From contig JASDDO010000001.1 of the NCBI GenBank assembly GCA_030015575.1, positions 324,107,595-324,171,594 on the forward strand: a stretch of DNA of 64,000 nt, in the 5' to 3' direction. The translations under genes were made by a program, and so were the position numbers. A model generated the notes under the pieces. That model saw only the letters and a list, made by a program, of their open reading frames with translations. It did no database searches and was not told the origin of the DNA. The stretch comes from Agapanthus africanus (Eukaryota > Streptophyta > Magnoliopsida > Asparagales > Amaryllidaceae). This document shows, one piece after another, positions 34,576 through 48,079 of this stretch (positions are counted from its first letter, which is position 1; every line of letters begins with the position of its first letter).

Positions 34576-36123
34576 TCCAACGAACCGCTATAACATTATG
34601 ACATATCTCGGTCACACATTAAATATCTCACAACATCATGCCCGATCATATCGACTTATTCCCTAGTATCATATAACATCCTCATCATCCAAGCATAAGA
34701 ATACCAATATATATATGTGTCCCCAATACACACAAGGAAGTAAATCTATGCGAGTATGTGTATGTGCGTGTATGCAAATCTTTACTCTAGGGTTTCTTGA
34801 CTAAGAAATCCACTAAAGTCCTTTTTTCAAATCTCGCTAACACTAAAACCACGATCTCCTAAAGCTCCTCTTGCTAAATGTCCGTATCTCTCAACAACAT
34901 ATAAATGTATATCTATATCATATCACATCATTTCTTACGACTTTGCGGGGGTGCTATACGCCATCCACCCGACTTCTACCCGTAGATATATATCTACTCA
35001 CCTGATCTTCGCTTGCCGATGTCGACGTCGCCATGCGCTTGCTTGTTGTCTTGAAATCCACGTGGGGGTACCTACATATATACACACAAGATATCGTAAC
35101 CGAGATCACACACGAAAACCAAATCGGCACGAGTATCACACATAGGTTAAAACCTATTGTTTACGCATACGAAAATCAACCAAACAACCCTTGTTGTTGA
35201 TGTAAAGACATCCAACAACCAAATACGAATCCAAATATCAAGAATTTTCATTTCAAAATACGGAAAACATAGCCAAAACCACACCAAACTGCTCCCAAAT
35301 TCTCTCTCAGGTAAAATTGGCAAATTCTGCACATATAGGGGGTCTAGTTTACAGCTAAAGGGACCACAGAACGAATACGAATCAATTCCAACCCACCCTG
35401 GCCGCAATTTGCGGCCAGATGGAATAAATCTGCGGCCTGGGCTTTGGGTTAGAGGCTCGGGTCTTCAGGGTACACTCCAGGTTTCCTGCACGACTCCCAG
35501 TATTCGCTAAATAATTTTTAGTGTCTCTGGATTACTCCAGATTCCCATATACTCTCACAATTCGACACAAAACCGACATAATCAATTCCTAATTCCGTAT
35601 TCTGGTTTCTATACTCAAACCCAGGTCTTAAATGGTCACTCAACAGCCTCTCAATTATCACCAATCCACAATTTCACTCAAACCCTCACTAGGAATTTTC
35701 TAACCTCACTAAATATCTCAATATCGCTTCTGAACATGCAAGGATACTAAAGTAAATCAAATACAAGACTAATTGTGGAGAAATTACCTCATTTGGGCAA
35801 CTCAAGAAAAACCCTAGTTTGCCAAAGTTGTTCAAATCCCACTTTTCTTGGTCCAATGTGTAGAGGGTGTAGAGGGGATCAATTTTAGTAAAAGGGTTTA
35901 GGGTTTGGATCAATATTTTGAGATGATATCATAGGGTGAAGGTGGAGGGAAGAGAGGAAGAAGAAGAAGAAAATGATGGGGGAGGTAAAATGAGGCAGCC
36001 CCTCTCTCTCTCCTCTCTTATTCTCACCCCTCTCACTCAATTATTACCCTTTTACCCTTTTGTCTTTTTCTTTTCTTTTCTCCTTTAAAACCAAATCACA
36101 TAATACCCAGTTGACCCGTTACA
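34576..36123 (-). repeat. Unassigned LTR-like sequence, possibly gypsy (Tekay-type), start of element
   Basis: On the minus strand it begins TGTAACGGGTCAAC at 36123 and runs left until A2. No open frame of interest occurs, and nothing matches the copia LTRs here. The abrupt edge, the TG start, the pyrimidine-rich leader-like part (35940-36090) and the fact that it separates pGlcT intron 3 from the nest suggest the 5' LTR of a large element. The five bases right of it (ATAAG, 36124-36128) would be the TSD; the partner is off-window. It could also be ordinary intron sequence. Confidence 0.4.
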
Positions 36124-36913
36124 ATAAGGCATTTTGGATATACAGTTGAGTTGATGACTTTTAATGATTGCATATTGAATTAGGTCGTACAAATTTTAGA
36201 ATCTATGTATGAATCTATGTAGTAGAAAGCAATATAAAACTTTAAGGGCATGAATTGCCATTCTTCGCTAGAGGTTTTGTTTAAAATTATATAGCAAAAA
36301 GCAATATATAACTTTAAGGACATGACTAACTATCTATTCACGAGAGGAATGAATGTGCTCCTTAATCAAAATGGTGAGTGACGGAAGACCATTCCATCTG
36401 GACACAATGGATTTGGTGATCATTTACCTTCACCAGGTGGTGAAGTTTTCTAAGGTGGGAAGTTTGATGAGGGACCATTATATATTATTAATTATGTTTA
36501 AAATGTTTATTGTTCAGTTGTGATTTCAAAGGTCCCTATTATGTGGCTGTGATAATACCAAAAGCTATCATTTTCAGGTGTAATAGCCTATATATATGCC
36601 AGGTTATCTTATATGGGGGCAGACCAGTTATGATATATTGAATAAAACTAAGTCCTGCTCAAGCTAGCAAGATCCATCACTTCTTTAAATGGGTGTTAAT
36701 GATTTTGTTTTCTTTTCTTTTTTTTGGTGGGGAGGGGAGGTTTGAAGAAGATGCTGGGGTCTTTAATAGGAAGATGTTGATAGATCAATAAAATGTCTTT
36801 TTCACCAATATAAGGGAGGAAGAATTACCTACTTCATATGGTGTATAAAGAAATCTACAAGATTTACACAATTTAGTAGAAGTTTAGCATTCAATAAGAA
36901 TCATCCTGCGTAC
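36124..36913 (-). other. pGlcT intron 3, visible part
   Basis: AT-rich non-coding DNA starting with the donor GTACG next to exon 3. I looked for the next conserved exon of the family (the segment beginning with Trp-Ile-Val) and did not find it. It must lie left of the window, or be lost. Confidence 0.6.
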
Positions 36914-36981
36914 CTTGTAGTACTGTGTTTTCAGTGATTCCAAGATCTTTAGAAAGATACTCTAGTGCTCCGTTCACCGCA
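36914..36981 (-). CDS. pGlcT: Plastidic glucose transporter, exon 3
   Basis: A 68-nt exon bounded by TTGCAG acceptor and AAG/GTACG donor. Joined after exon 2 it completes a split Gly codon and reads AVNGALEYLSKDLGITENTV then LQ, the strongly conserved stretch between transmembrane helices 1 and 2 of plastidic glucose transporters (sugar-porter family of the major facilitator superfamily, inner envelope, exporting glucose from starch breakdown). It ends in phase 1, so further exons are required. Exons 2 and 3 are now separated by about 15 kb of inserted retrotransposons. Confidence 0.82.
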
Positions 36982-37200
36982 CTGCAATATAGAATGAAAA
37001 AATTGAATACTATAATTATCAAACTGTTGGATGTAAGATTTGTAATACCGTTTCATTTGTAAACATCCTACAAGTAATGCTAAGGGAGATTAACAAACAA
37101 CCTTTGCATTATAAACCACGTCATATGTGTAAGAACTGTAAGTTTAAAGGAAATTTAGAAACAGTAGCTTTGGCTTATAGATTTTATATAAGAAATAATT

Positions 37201-37205
37201 AATGT
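37201..37205. repeat. Target-site duplication of C2 (AATGT)
   Basis: AATGT repeats exactly at 51923-51927, right of the far LTR. Confidence 0.88.
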
Positions 37206-37375
37206 TGTTAGAGAGAGAGAGAGAAATGGGAGAGAAAACGATTAGGGAAATGTAATGGGTTAATTAGCTCAAAGCTAATTTTCCTCTTTATATAGGCAAA
37301 AACATTATGCAATTACATCCCTATTATTATCCTAATTACATACAACCCCGTATATAATACGGGTTATTCTTAAGA
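37206..37375 (-). repeat. 3' LTR of C2
   Basis: 170 bp, TATA-like TATATAAAGAG on the minus strand (about 37294-37304). The outermost inner base pair has changed (ends GA where the partner LTR has CA). Confidence 0.85.
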
Positions 37376-40213
37376 CTCCCCCTCAAGCTGGAACATACAT
37401 AACAAACATGCCCAGGTTGTTACAAAGAATTGCACTATATTCTTTCCTAGGGGTTTTGTGAATAAGTCTGCAAGTTAATGTGTCGATTGAACAAAGTATG
37501 TATCAACAATCCCATCTTCAACTTTCTCCCTTACAAATGGCAATCCACATCAATGTGTTTCATTCGTTCATGGAACATAGGATTGGAAGCAATATAAATC
37601 GCAGCCTTATTATCACAATATAGCCGCATAGGTAAGGTGGGCTCAAAACCAAGCTCTTCTAATATAAATCGAATCCACACAAGCTCACAAGTGGTATTCG
37701 CCATGGCTCGATATTCTGACTCGGCGCTGGAACGGGACACAACGCTTTACTTCTTATTTTTCCAGAAAACCAATATACCTCCTACAAACACGCAGTATCC
37801 CGTAGTAGATCTGCGATAAGATGGAGATCCGGCCCAATCTGCATCTGTAAAGCCCGCCACTCTCGAATGGTCATGATATGAGTACAATAGTCCCTTTCCT
37901 GGAGCATTCTTCAAATTACAAAATATGATCAGCCATAAATTGGCACACAATGATAACAGGATATGAGATGTCCGGTCAACTGACCGTGAGATAATTCAAT
38001 TTACCGACCAATCGTCGGTATCTTCCAGGATCTTCAACCAAGTCACCTTGTCCCAGAAGTAGTTTGGTATTCGGATCCATTGGAGCCTCTATGGGTTTGC
38101 ATCTTAACATCCCAATTTCAGTCAACATATCTAACACATACTTCCGCTATGAGATGTAAATGCCCCTCTTTCAACCGAGCAACTTCGATACCCAAAAAGT
38201 ACTCAAGCTCCCAAAATCCTTGGTCTGAAACTTCGTTTGCAGATGATGCTTAAACTGTGCAATACCAGCTTCATTATCACCGGTAAAAACTATGCCATCG
38301 ACATACACCACCAAAAGAATACGAAGACCATTGGTGTTATTATGATAGAGTACTGAATGGTCATGTGCACATCGTTTGAGACCAAACATGTAACCACCTC
38401 AGTAAATTTCACAAACCAGGCTCGAGGGGACTATTTCAAGCCATACAATGACTTCTTCAATTGACAAACGAGACCAGACTCTCCCTGAGCAACAAACTGG
38501 TTTCTCTATATATACCTCATCGACCAAAGAACCGTGATGGAAGGCATTTTTCACATCAAGCTGATACAATGACCAATGATGGATAGCAGCAAAAGACATA
38601 AGTAGTCGAACAGAAGTCATCTTCGCCACAGAAGAAAAAGACTCCTAATAATCAACTCCATAAGTTTACGAATACCCTTTTGCAACCAATCGTGCTTTCA
38701 AGTGGGAAAGTGTCCCATCAGGGTTAAGCTTCACAGCATATACCCTTTGACAACCTACAGCCTTCTTTCCGGCCGGATGAGGAACCAAATCCTATATCTG
38801 ATTCAGTTCAAGAGCAAGCATCTCATCAATCATAGTATCGGTCCACCCTTTATGAGACAAAGCATCCGAAAGAAACTTGGATAGAGCATGGGAGTCGAGT
38901 GAGGAGATAAATGCGCGATACGTCGAAGATAAGTGAGATGTGGCCACATGGTGAGCTATAAGATAAGAAGTGCAACTCTGGGTGCCTTTCCGTAAAGCAA
39001 TAGGAAGATCAATATCTCTCTGGCGGAGCTTGAGACTCTAGGAGATTAGCAGTAAGAGGTTGGGGCCCAAGAGCGGGCTGAGGTTTTGGAGCCATACGGG
39101 CTCGACGAGCATATACTCTTGTAATCGGTTGTGTAGGATCCAATGGTGGAGAATTAGGAGTACTAGGTGGATCAATAGGAACGGTACAGATGATTTCCAA
39201 TACAGGAGGTGGAGAAGCAACCGACTTAGACGAGATGTCATGTGACCAAAAATAGGAGAGATTTAAAGGAAAGTTGCTGTCCATGTCTACAGGAGTGTGC
39301 AATATAGAGAAGTATGGAGTGGACTCATGAAAAGTCACGTCGGCTTATATAAATCGACGACGTAATTCGGGACTATAACAACGATATCCTTTTTGAGCCC
39401 GAGAATACCCAAGAAAAATGCACTTAATAGCCTTAGGATCTACTTTAGAACCCCCGGTAGTAGATCATGGGAAAAACAAACACATCCAAATACCCGCGAA
39501 GGGACAGAATAAAAAAAGACCATCAACAGAAACAATATGGAACGAGAAACCTGTCCATCGAGGACCGACGTGAGCATACGATTAATCAAGTGATTAGCAG
39601 TAAGGACTGCATCTCCCCAAAAAGATTTAGACATTCGCATATGAAACAGGAGAGTTCGAGTAATCTCTAACAAATGCCAATTCTTCCTTTCTGCTACCCC
39701 ATTCTGTTGAGGGGTATAAGGATAGGAGAATTCATGAATAATTCCAAGTTACTCTGTATATGCCAGAAAAGATGTACTAAAGTACTCCTTGGCATCATCA
39801 CTCCTTAAGGTACGTACACCGACTCTAAATTGAGTTTTCACTTTAGAACAAAAGATCTGGAAATGAGAAAATACTTCACTCCTAGATTTCATAAAAAATA
39901 ACCATGAGACTCGAGAAAAATTATCGATGAAGGTCACAAAGTATCGAAATCTTCCCTGGGCAACAACAGGGCTTGGCCCCAAAAGACAGAACGAACTAAA
40001 TCAAAAAGTTTGTCCACTCTCTTATTAATACGAGATGGATAGCTGGAGCGATGATACTTTCCCAACTCACATGATTCACATTCTAGAGTAGACAAGGTAC
40101 CAAGAGATGGAATCATCCTCTTCAACGTTTGTAAGGACATGTGCCCAAAACGACAATGAGCATCAAAGGCTGATGTAGGGCTCGATGTTGGACATGCTAT
40201 AGGACTTGGGTGA
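37376..40213 (-). pseudogene. C2 pol, integrase to RNase H, degraded
   Basis: Minus-strand fragments in order from 40213 leftward: zinc-finger region (FDAHCRFGH, then CESCELGK), integrase core (about 39749-39982, FVTFIDNFSRVSWLFF and TLRSDDAKEYF), linker, RT (38399-38640 with LDVKNAFHHG; 38171-38389 where the catalytic box reads YVDG instead of YVDD) and RNase H (37531-37740, SSAESEYRAMA). Many frameshifts and stops. The polypurine tract (GAGGGGGAG on the minus strand, about 37376-37392) lies between it and the LTR. Inactive. Confidence 0.88.
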
Positions 40214-42235
40214 TGTAAGTCGATGCCGCACTTCCTGCGGGTTCACGGGGAGGCGGAAGGCGTAAAAAACGATTTTTACGGGCATCGCAACACCGACTTG
40301 AACTCCAGGATCGATGCTAAACCCTAGCTAACCAAACTACCAAGAGGTTTACTACTTAGAAAGAAGTTTATACCTCACAGATTCATATCCTTCGGGTCTT
40401 CTTGTCGCTGTCCTCATCCTCGTCATAGGCTACAAGGATTGTAACGGATCGTTCAACCTCGTCGGCCTCCTCGAGTCAAAGACGATCAACCCGAGAGTTT
40501 ATAGTCCAAGCTCCAATCTCAAATCCGAAGTAACTACGACATCTAGTTCGCTAAACTAGATGTCCTAGATGATGTAGAGAGTGTAGATGGATTAATGTCT
40601 CTAATAGCCTTAGGTTTCTCAACTCATGAAACATGAAAGGCTAGAGGAAGAAGAAGGGGAGCTTAAGGAAAAGCTAGTGGATAAAATGAGCAAGTGAGTG
40701 AGAATGGCTCATTTGTGATGAATAGATACTGAAGCATACAATAATTGATAAGATAAATATCTTAACAAATATCAAGCATGTTTCACAAAATATCTAGGAG
40801 TGAGTCATGCCATGAGTCGTCAAGAGCCATGTCTCACTTAATGCAAACCTCCACCTCATTTCCTCCACCTCATAAATCTTTTAATCAAAAGATTAAAAAC
40901 CCTAATGAGGTGTCTTCTTCTAGAAGTAACCTCGAGTAAATTACGAGAATGCCCATCATCCGTATATAGATACTTGTATCCGCATTCCAAAGAATACGAA
41001 TACAATGAGACGAAAATAATCCATCAATATAATACTAGGATCCGGCTTAAACCAAAGCCCACTAGTATTATCCGCCCAAACATCAAACGTGCACAGGTAC
41101 ACGTATATGTTCGAAGCCCTGCCGTAAAACTATACGGCCTCTACATCTTTTGCCCGATACAGGGAAACCTTCTGTCTGAGACTCTAAAGACTTGACACCA
41201 CGACTCTAAAGACTCAACACTACGCTGGTAGTGGGTTTAACCACAAGCACGTCAGCGATACTAGCTGCACGTAACGACTACCCAGGTATCTGTCGATAAG
41301 AAGGCCGATGAGCAAACTCACCCGAACTCCTACTGAGCATATCTGTTACAATCTCCGTACAGTCCGGTCTGTTCGTCTAAGAGTATCGCATATCGGGCCT
41401 AGGGGCAGTAATCGTCACCCCTGATAATGCAATAAGTCGTGTCGGAGTGTAGCCCAAAACACCCTGAGAAACTACTGGAGTACCTACCGGTAAATCTCGC
41501 TTGCCTTGGCCAAGGACTGTGTAATGGCTTTCTGAACACAGCGCGATATCAACCCCCAATACTGGGAGAGACGAATCCTATCTAACCGCCACTGCCTCCA
41601 AGTACTTCGGGACTGCACCCAACTACTACCTGTCTGCACGACTCCTTTGAGCCGCGGTAGGGTAGTAATCTAAGAATAATAGGAACACACTCAAGGCGAA
41701 GTAGCAGTGTCAAGTCGACGGACTAAGCTGTACTCATGTCACCTGGAAACTGCTACCCGACGATAGGTATAATACCCACCAGCGGTTCCCTACGAGTTCT
41801 GTCCAGTGAACTCATAACCCAATTAGCACCTGCATACTATCTCCAGTACGACGTATTAATGGCTGTGGGACATACCATCTCCCCTGCTAGGATGAGAAGT
41901 ATATACACTAGTCTACTCTGGAGTATCGATGCCCCGTCTCGATAATCCTACGACTAGGGAACTGTATAAGATGTGCTTATAGACTAACCAGTCCCCACTG
42001 GTGTGACTGTCATCACAATGCTGGTAATCAAGCAATGATCTTAAGGGCTCTACCAATATGTATAAACGATATGCTAAAAGAAACACATGCACATATTGAG
42101 GAAGAAACAAACCAGGTAGCATACTACCATTTTGAGCAAGATTGTTACTATATCCGTGTATATCCTAAGTTTCCATTAAGTAATATACAAACCAGTATGA
42201 TACAAAAATGGCCTCTAGGGCATATAACACTAACA
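40214..42235 (-). repeat. 3' LTR of B2
   Basis: 2022 bp; minus strand TGTTAGTGTTATATGCCC to GACTTACA. Paired with 48080-50083. Confidence 0.88.
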
Positions 42236-42250
42236 ATCTCCCACTTGCAC
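42236..42250 (-). other. Polypurine tract of B2
   Basis: Minus-strand GTGCAAGTGGGAGAT, identical to the tract of family A. Confidence 0.75.
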
Positions 42251-45200
42251 TAAGGTCATATATTGGCATATCGCAGACCAATCATCTCGAATAGCCTCTC
42301 GAACTGTGTCTGAAGGATGGCCTTGGTGAATAGACCTGCAGTGTTGTTCTCCGTATCTACTCTCCTCACCTCGATCTCCTAGCAATCAACGATCTTCCTG
42401 ATCAGGTGGTACCGCCTCAAGATATGTCTGGACTTCTGATGGGACCTGGGTTCCTTCGCTAAAACTATAGCATCGTTGTTATCACAATACAGCGGTATTG
42501 GATCAACAATGGTTGGAACCACTTAAAGTTCTAAGAACTTCCTTATCCAGACTATCTTTTTTGCGGCGTCACAAGCAGCGATATACTCTGCTTCTATCGT
42601 CGAGTCGGCAACGGTGTCCTGCTTGGAGCTCTTCTAACAGACGGCCCCTCCATTGAGGGTAAAGACATAATCCGACATGGACTTGGAGTCATCCTTATCA
42701 CTCTGGAAGCTGGAGTCAGCAAAGGCCTCGATCTGGAGGTTTTTTCCGCCATACACCAGGAACATCTCCTTACTCCTTCTCAGGTATTTGAGAACGTTCT
42801 TTACTGCTTTCCAGTGCTTCTCCCCTGTGTTTGACTGATACTGGCTTACCAGGCTTAGTGCGTAAGCAACATCTGGTCTAGTACATAACATCGCATACAT
42901 TATAGAGCCTACCGCAGAAGTGTAGGGTATAGATGTGATGCGAGTCCTTTCCAAATCAGTCTTAGGAGACATCTCTTTGGAGAGGGTGATTCCATGACAA
43001 GCCGGTAGACTACCGCGCTTTGAATCTTCCATACTAAATCTTTTCAGTATGGTGTTGATGTATCTTGACTGTGAAAGTCTCAAAATCCTCTTAGATCTAT
43101 CACGATAGATCTGGATCCCCAGAATGTAGTTGGCATCACCCGGGTCTTTCATGGAGAACCTCTGTGATAAGAATCCTTTGACTGATTTTAGCATAGGAAT
43201 GTCATCTCCTATCAAGAGAATGTCATCACGTACAAGACGAGGAATACCACAGTTCTCGCTACAATCTTACTATAGATGCATGGTTCATCTAGATTTTTGA
43301 TAAAGTCAAATTCTTTGACCGTCTCATCAAAACAAATGTTCCAATTCCACGATGCCAGCTTTAATCCATAAATGGATTTAAGCAACTTGCACACTTTCCC
43401 GTTGCTCCCACTCTGAATGATAACCCTCTGGCTGATCCATATTGACACACTCCTCCATATGTCCATTCAGAAAAGCGGTCTTTACGTCCATCTGGAAAAT
43501 TTCATAATCATGGAAGGCAACAATAACAAGAAGGATCCGAATGGATTTGAGCATAGACACTGGAGAAAAGGTTTCATCATAGTCCAAACCAGGTCTTTGA
43601 CGAAAACTTTTTGCAACAAGTCTAGCCTTATAGGTTTCAACCTGTCCATCTACACCAATCTTCTTTCTGAAGATCCATTTGCAGCCTACGGGTTTTATCC
43701 CTTATGGAGTAATGTCTAAGTCCATACTTTGTTGGTGTGCATAGACTCCATCTCGGTCCGTATTGCATCCAGCCATTTTACCGAGTCGCTGCTCTGAATG
43801 ACTTGCTGGAAGCTAGTTGTCTCATCATTGTCAATGATGCAACCCTCTCTATCCCCGTCTATGAGAAAGCCGTAGTATCTCTCGGGCGGATGAGACTGCC
43901 TACTAGCCCTGCGGAGTGACGCAGGGATGTCCTAGTCTTTCGAAACCTCTGATTCTACCATACTTTCAGTAATAGCTTATGGTTCTAGAATTTCTTCCAG
44001 TTCTATTATATTCCCATTAGTTTCTTTTTTCCAAAAATTGATTTTCCAAAAAATGGTCAAGACGAGAAATAAAAACCTTTTGTTCCTCTGCGTAATAGAA
44101 AAGATACCCTCTGGAGTTCTTTGGGTATCACACAAACTTACACAGTACTGAGCATGCCTCGAGCTTGTCCGCATGCTGCTTTTTTACAAAAGCTGGACAT
44201 CCCCATATCTTCAGATACTGAAGATAGGATTTCTTCTCACTCCACATCTGATATGGTGTGGTAGGCACAGTCTTGGTAGGAATCTTGTTCAAAAGATATG
44301 CAGCTGATTCTAGTGCATAACCCCAAAAGGATTGCGGCAACTCAGCGTTACTCATCATGGAACGTACAATATCCAATAAGGTTCTGTTCCGCCTTTCCGA
44401 TACACCGTTGTGTTGAGGTGTGTATGGAGGAGTAAGTTGAGAGAGAATTCCATTCTCTTTTAAGTAACCCGGGAACTCGGCACTTAAGTATTCACCACCT
44501 CGATCAGATTTTAGTGTCTTGATACTTTTGCCGGTTTGTTTTTCCACTTCATTCTTATATTCTCGGAATTTCTCAAAGGCCTCGGATTTATGTTTCATCA
44601 AGAAGACATGTCCATACTTAGAGAAGTCATCCATAAAAGTAATGAAATAGGAATAACCACTTCGTGCATGTATAGACATTGGACCACACACATCGCTGTG
44701 TATGAGTCCCAAGAGCTCGCTCACTCTTACTACGTGTACAGTGAACAGAGTTTTTGTCAACTTTCCCATGAGACAAGATTGACAAGTTGCATAAGACTGA
44801 TATTTGAACGGATCGAAATATCCCTCTCTATGTAACTTCGTCAACCGTGTTTTATTGATGTGACCCAGTCTACAATGCCATAAGAAAGCCTTATTTAATT
44901 CTGAAGAATATATTTTAAGTGTGTTTTGGACGTTGAAAACCTGAGCTTGATTTAATACGTATATACCGTCCTCTGGTGTACCTGACCCAATCAAAGCTTG
45001 ATTTAGGTGGATGAGGACCACATCGCTTACAAATGTAAAATCATATCCTTCTTTAGAAAGTAAAGATACAGATATGATATTACAAGCTAGACTAGGTACA
45101 CACAAACAGTTACGTAAAATCAATATCTGCCCACTTGTCAATCCTAGGTGATATTCCCTTACGGATACAGCGTCCACGCTCATTCTGGCAACCGTGAAAG

Positions 45201-45440
45201 TCATATCACCTACCCTGATTGATAACTCTATGGTTTCTCAAAGTTTGTAATTAATTACATATATGAGATCCCGATCCGGTATCTAATACCCAAGAAGTAG
45301 AGTTAATTGACGTACAGTTTTCAATCACAAACATACCGAACCCGAAGCCACAACGTGCTTCGGATCCTGGATTCTGGCTTTCCAAGCCATGCATTCCTTC
45401 TGCTAATGCCCTTTCCCGTGACAATAGGAACATCCATCCT
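42251..45440 (-). pseudogene. B2 pol (protease to RNase H), broken
   Basis: Collinear with the A2 pol. Protease motif DTGSGSH is near 45252-45280. The frame 44128-45204 (358 codons) holds the zinc site (HCRLGH and CQSC) and the integrase with D, D and E in place. RT occupies about 43212-43990 (MDVKTAFLNG kept, YVDD lost at a frameshift near 43212-43240). 42634-43215 covers late RT into RNase H, and decayed RNase H continues to 42251. At least three frameshifts and several stops make it inactive. Confidence 0.88.
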
Positions 45441-46160
45441 TCCCTACTGTTAACCCTGAAACTTTTGCCTTGCCCTTTCCTTCTATCTTACTAACACCGT
45501 CTATCAGCCTTGTGGAGATCTTCTTCTTCTCACCCTTGGTTTTCACCTTGGATCCAGAAGAGGAAGATTCCCCAATAAGAAGAGCGGGTGTCTTCCAGGT
45601 TTCCTTCAGGGTGCCCTCAACTAAAAGTATAACTTTCTTCCCCTGGGCGTAAGTAGAAGGTAGGGACTGTAGAATCAAGTCAGCATATGAATCGTTCTCC
45701 TACGTGGTCCCCAGGTCCGTGAGCTGTTTAATACAGCTGATCATTGTAGGGACGTGGTCCCTTACATATGACCCGACAACCAACCTCGCTTGAAGTAATT
45801 CCTTCGAGGTCTCATACCTTGCGATATGAGATTGCTTTCCATATAAATCTTTGTTTGGAGGAAGATGGAAACTAAGTCCATCTTCTCGTGCTGCCTCTGG
45901 TTTACACCATCAACTGAGGCCAACACGAGGCACTTGGCATTCGCACTGTCTTTTTCCGATATCTTATGGGTATCATTATCCGTGACGGTGGAATCTGGAC
46001 CTGGGACGGCGAGGGCTTGAGTAGTAATAAGGTGGTCCAGCTTGTCATAGGTAATAGACATCTGGACAAACCTTTGCCAGTCAATATAGTATTACTCAGT
46101 CATTTTATTATCTAGCTGTAACCTAATCTTGGTCACCTGGTCGCTGCAATTAGGAGAGAG
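45250..46160 (-). pseudogene. B2 gag region with CCHC zinc knuckle, broken
   Basis: Minus-strand frames 45762-46061 and 45403-45678 show gag features of plant copia elements: a leucine- and glutamine-rich part (ILQSLPSTYAQ), a Lys/Ser-rich linker, and a knuckle CSYCHGKGH followed by a stop codon in the CX2CX4HX4C spacing. It precedes the protease directly. This region is exactly what family A lacks at the corresponding place. Broken by stops and frameshifts. Confidence 0.75.
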
Positions 46161-48060
46161 AGAAGAAAACACTCAGCATAATGCTTTTGCAAGTTTAGAT
46201 TGGTTTTTAGTTTATCTAAACAGGATGGCTCCTACTGTATCTTGAATCCTTCCTCAAATCATAAAAGAAGAATTAGTCAAGATTAATCTCACCCTACATT
46301 ACTTGCTTAACCTTTCAGCCAGGCTGGTGTTAGTACTTCGAGGGAGGTTTTCTAATACTTTCACGAAGTTCCTTAATTACATAACCTCTTTTCTCTGGAG
46401 ACGTAGCCCCGCTAACACCGTTCTACACACCTACTTGGTTTATAGCATTGATTGTGTTAGTGAAAAATCTCCCGAGGAGTAGCGGATACTCACAGTAGGA
46501 TCGGGATCCAAATATCATTGTGTGATAATCTTGAAGGAATCCTACCGAAATTATCATGCCAAATGGTATGCAAGACTAGAAAGTTTCAGTTTCTTTAGAA
46601 ACTCCCGATGTGGATTTTTGCCCCATGCTCTTATGACCTTGACGAAGGCCAACATATCATAAGTCACATGTCAAGTTCTGCCCGTCATTGTCCAGGTTAA
46701 TTTGAACCCACCCGTACATACCCGTGACGAAGGCCAAAATAGTAGTACGACTATCCCAAACCAACTCATCTATCTATGCTACAGATGAATATCCAGCAGC
46801 TACCAATCACTATGCCTTTACGATGGTCAAAATAAATAGCTTGAATATTACTAAATATTCAATTGAAATGACGGAGGGCTACTGCTGGTTTTGGCGAAAC
46901 CCTGAACGTAATGAACTTGATATAATCAAAGGAACCATGATAGCATTTAAAGGAGTGGTTTAAGCTCTGCATTTAAAAGTTTATGTTTTGAAAAAACCGA
47001 GTGGTTTTGAACTTATGTCATCCGCATTCGCCACTGGCCCCCGTCTAACACCGTTAGGTTACTTAACTAATGCCAGGACGGGGGCTGGATTAGCGTGGAT
47101 GCAAAACATAAGCAACATCTACTATATAGTATATATATAATAACCATTCATCTCACGCAATAATAGGCATTCCAGGTCACAGATGAACATATTGGATATA
47201 CTAGAAATTCCGTGTTTCGTTTAAGCTTGTAACGAAAGACGGATTCAACGGTCGTGATGAATAGCCAAACCCCACTCTAGACCCCTACGGGTGCGGCAAA
47301 CTACCCGCCAAATTCCCGAAGTGAAGCAACCTTTCTCAGTAAAATGAGCAGGCCACTCGGCACTTCAAAGAACCCGGTAGTTTGTGCACCCCACCTTGGG
47401 TCTATCCTAGGAGCAGAAAACAGTAAAAGAAATAATACAACGGTGGTTACAATCTCAACCCGGATGTGCCCCGCAAAAGAATATTACATTAATTTACAAT
47501 TTACATCGAATGAAAGAAAACCCTCTTCTCACATTCGGCTATTCATCCACGACGATCCAATGAAGTTCATATACACAAACCAACATCACAGCAACACAGA
47601 TATATGCAACCCCCACTAATCGACGTATAGCGATTAGCGGACGTTTCGAAACACATATAACAACAGAAACATATTAAACTGCGTTAAAACCGCGACTTCG
47701 AAATACCTCGTATTGCCACAACAGATAATAAACAGTATAATCAAATTGGCAAAAACAAACAACAACTAAAACCCTAAATCCAAGAGACAAGAACACATAA
47801 CAAAATTCGACGAATTCTTTCTTTACAAAACCGGTGGGCCAGTTTTTTATCAACTGTGGCCGGCCAAAAACCGGTGGAATTGCCTCGTTTTTGGTGCGTG
47901 TTCATATCACAAGTAAAGGAGCACTTTGCAATTGTTTAAAAAAATTTTAAAGCCTCCAAAAATTTTGACAGAAACTTGGATTCAGATTTCGATGTTTCGA
48001 AGTTATTTCGGTTTCATAGTTTTACACGTTGTCTAAACTGTTAGCTAAGATTTAGTAGGC
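46161..48060 (-). other. Leader of B2
   Basis: About 1.9 kb with no gene. It shares with family A the acceptor-like site next to gag (about 46145-46175), one clear leader hairpin (46624-46670, stem CTTATGA/TCATAAG with inner TTGGC/GTCAA), a weaker second one (about 46695-46745) and the 19-base block (46863-46881, one mismatch). Confidence 0.6.
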
Positions 48061-48079
48061 TTTGATACCACTGTACCAC
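48060..48079 (-). other. Primer-binding site of B2, displaced from the LTR
   Basis: Minus-strand TGGTATCAAAGCC (one mismatch to the usual iMet site) is separated from the LTR end GACTTACA by GTGGTACAG, nine bases that partly repeat the primer-site start. In family A the gap is one base. Confidence 0.65.

Noticed and set aside
35147-35510. Overlapping 86- and 117-codon frames near the unassigned LTR
   Set aside because: No motif, both strands open by chance, flanked by non-coding LTR-like sequence.
36124-36910. Search for pGlcT exon 4
   Set aside because: No splice-bounded stretch encoding the expected next segment was found on the minus strand.
46724-47619. Plus-strand frames of 79 and 91 codons in the B2 leader
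   Set aside because: They are antisense to the leader, without motif or homologue in the A leaders.
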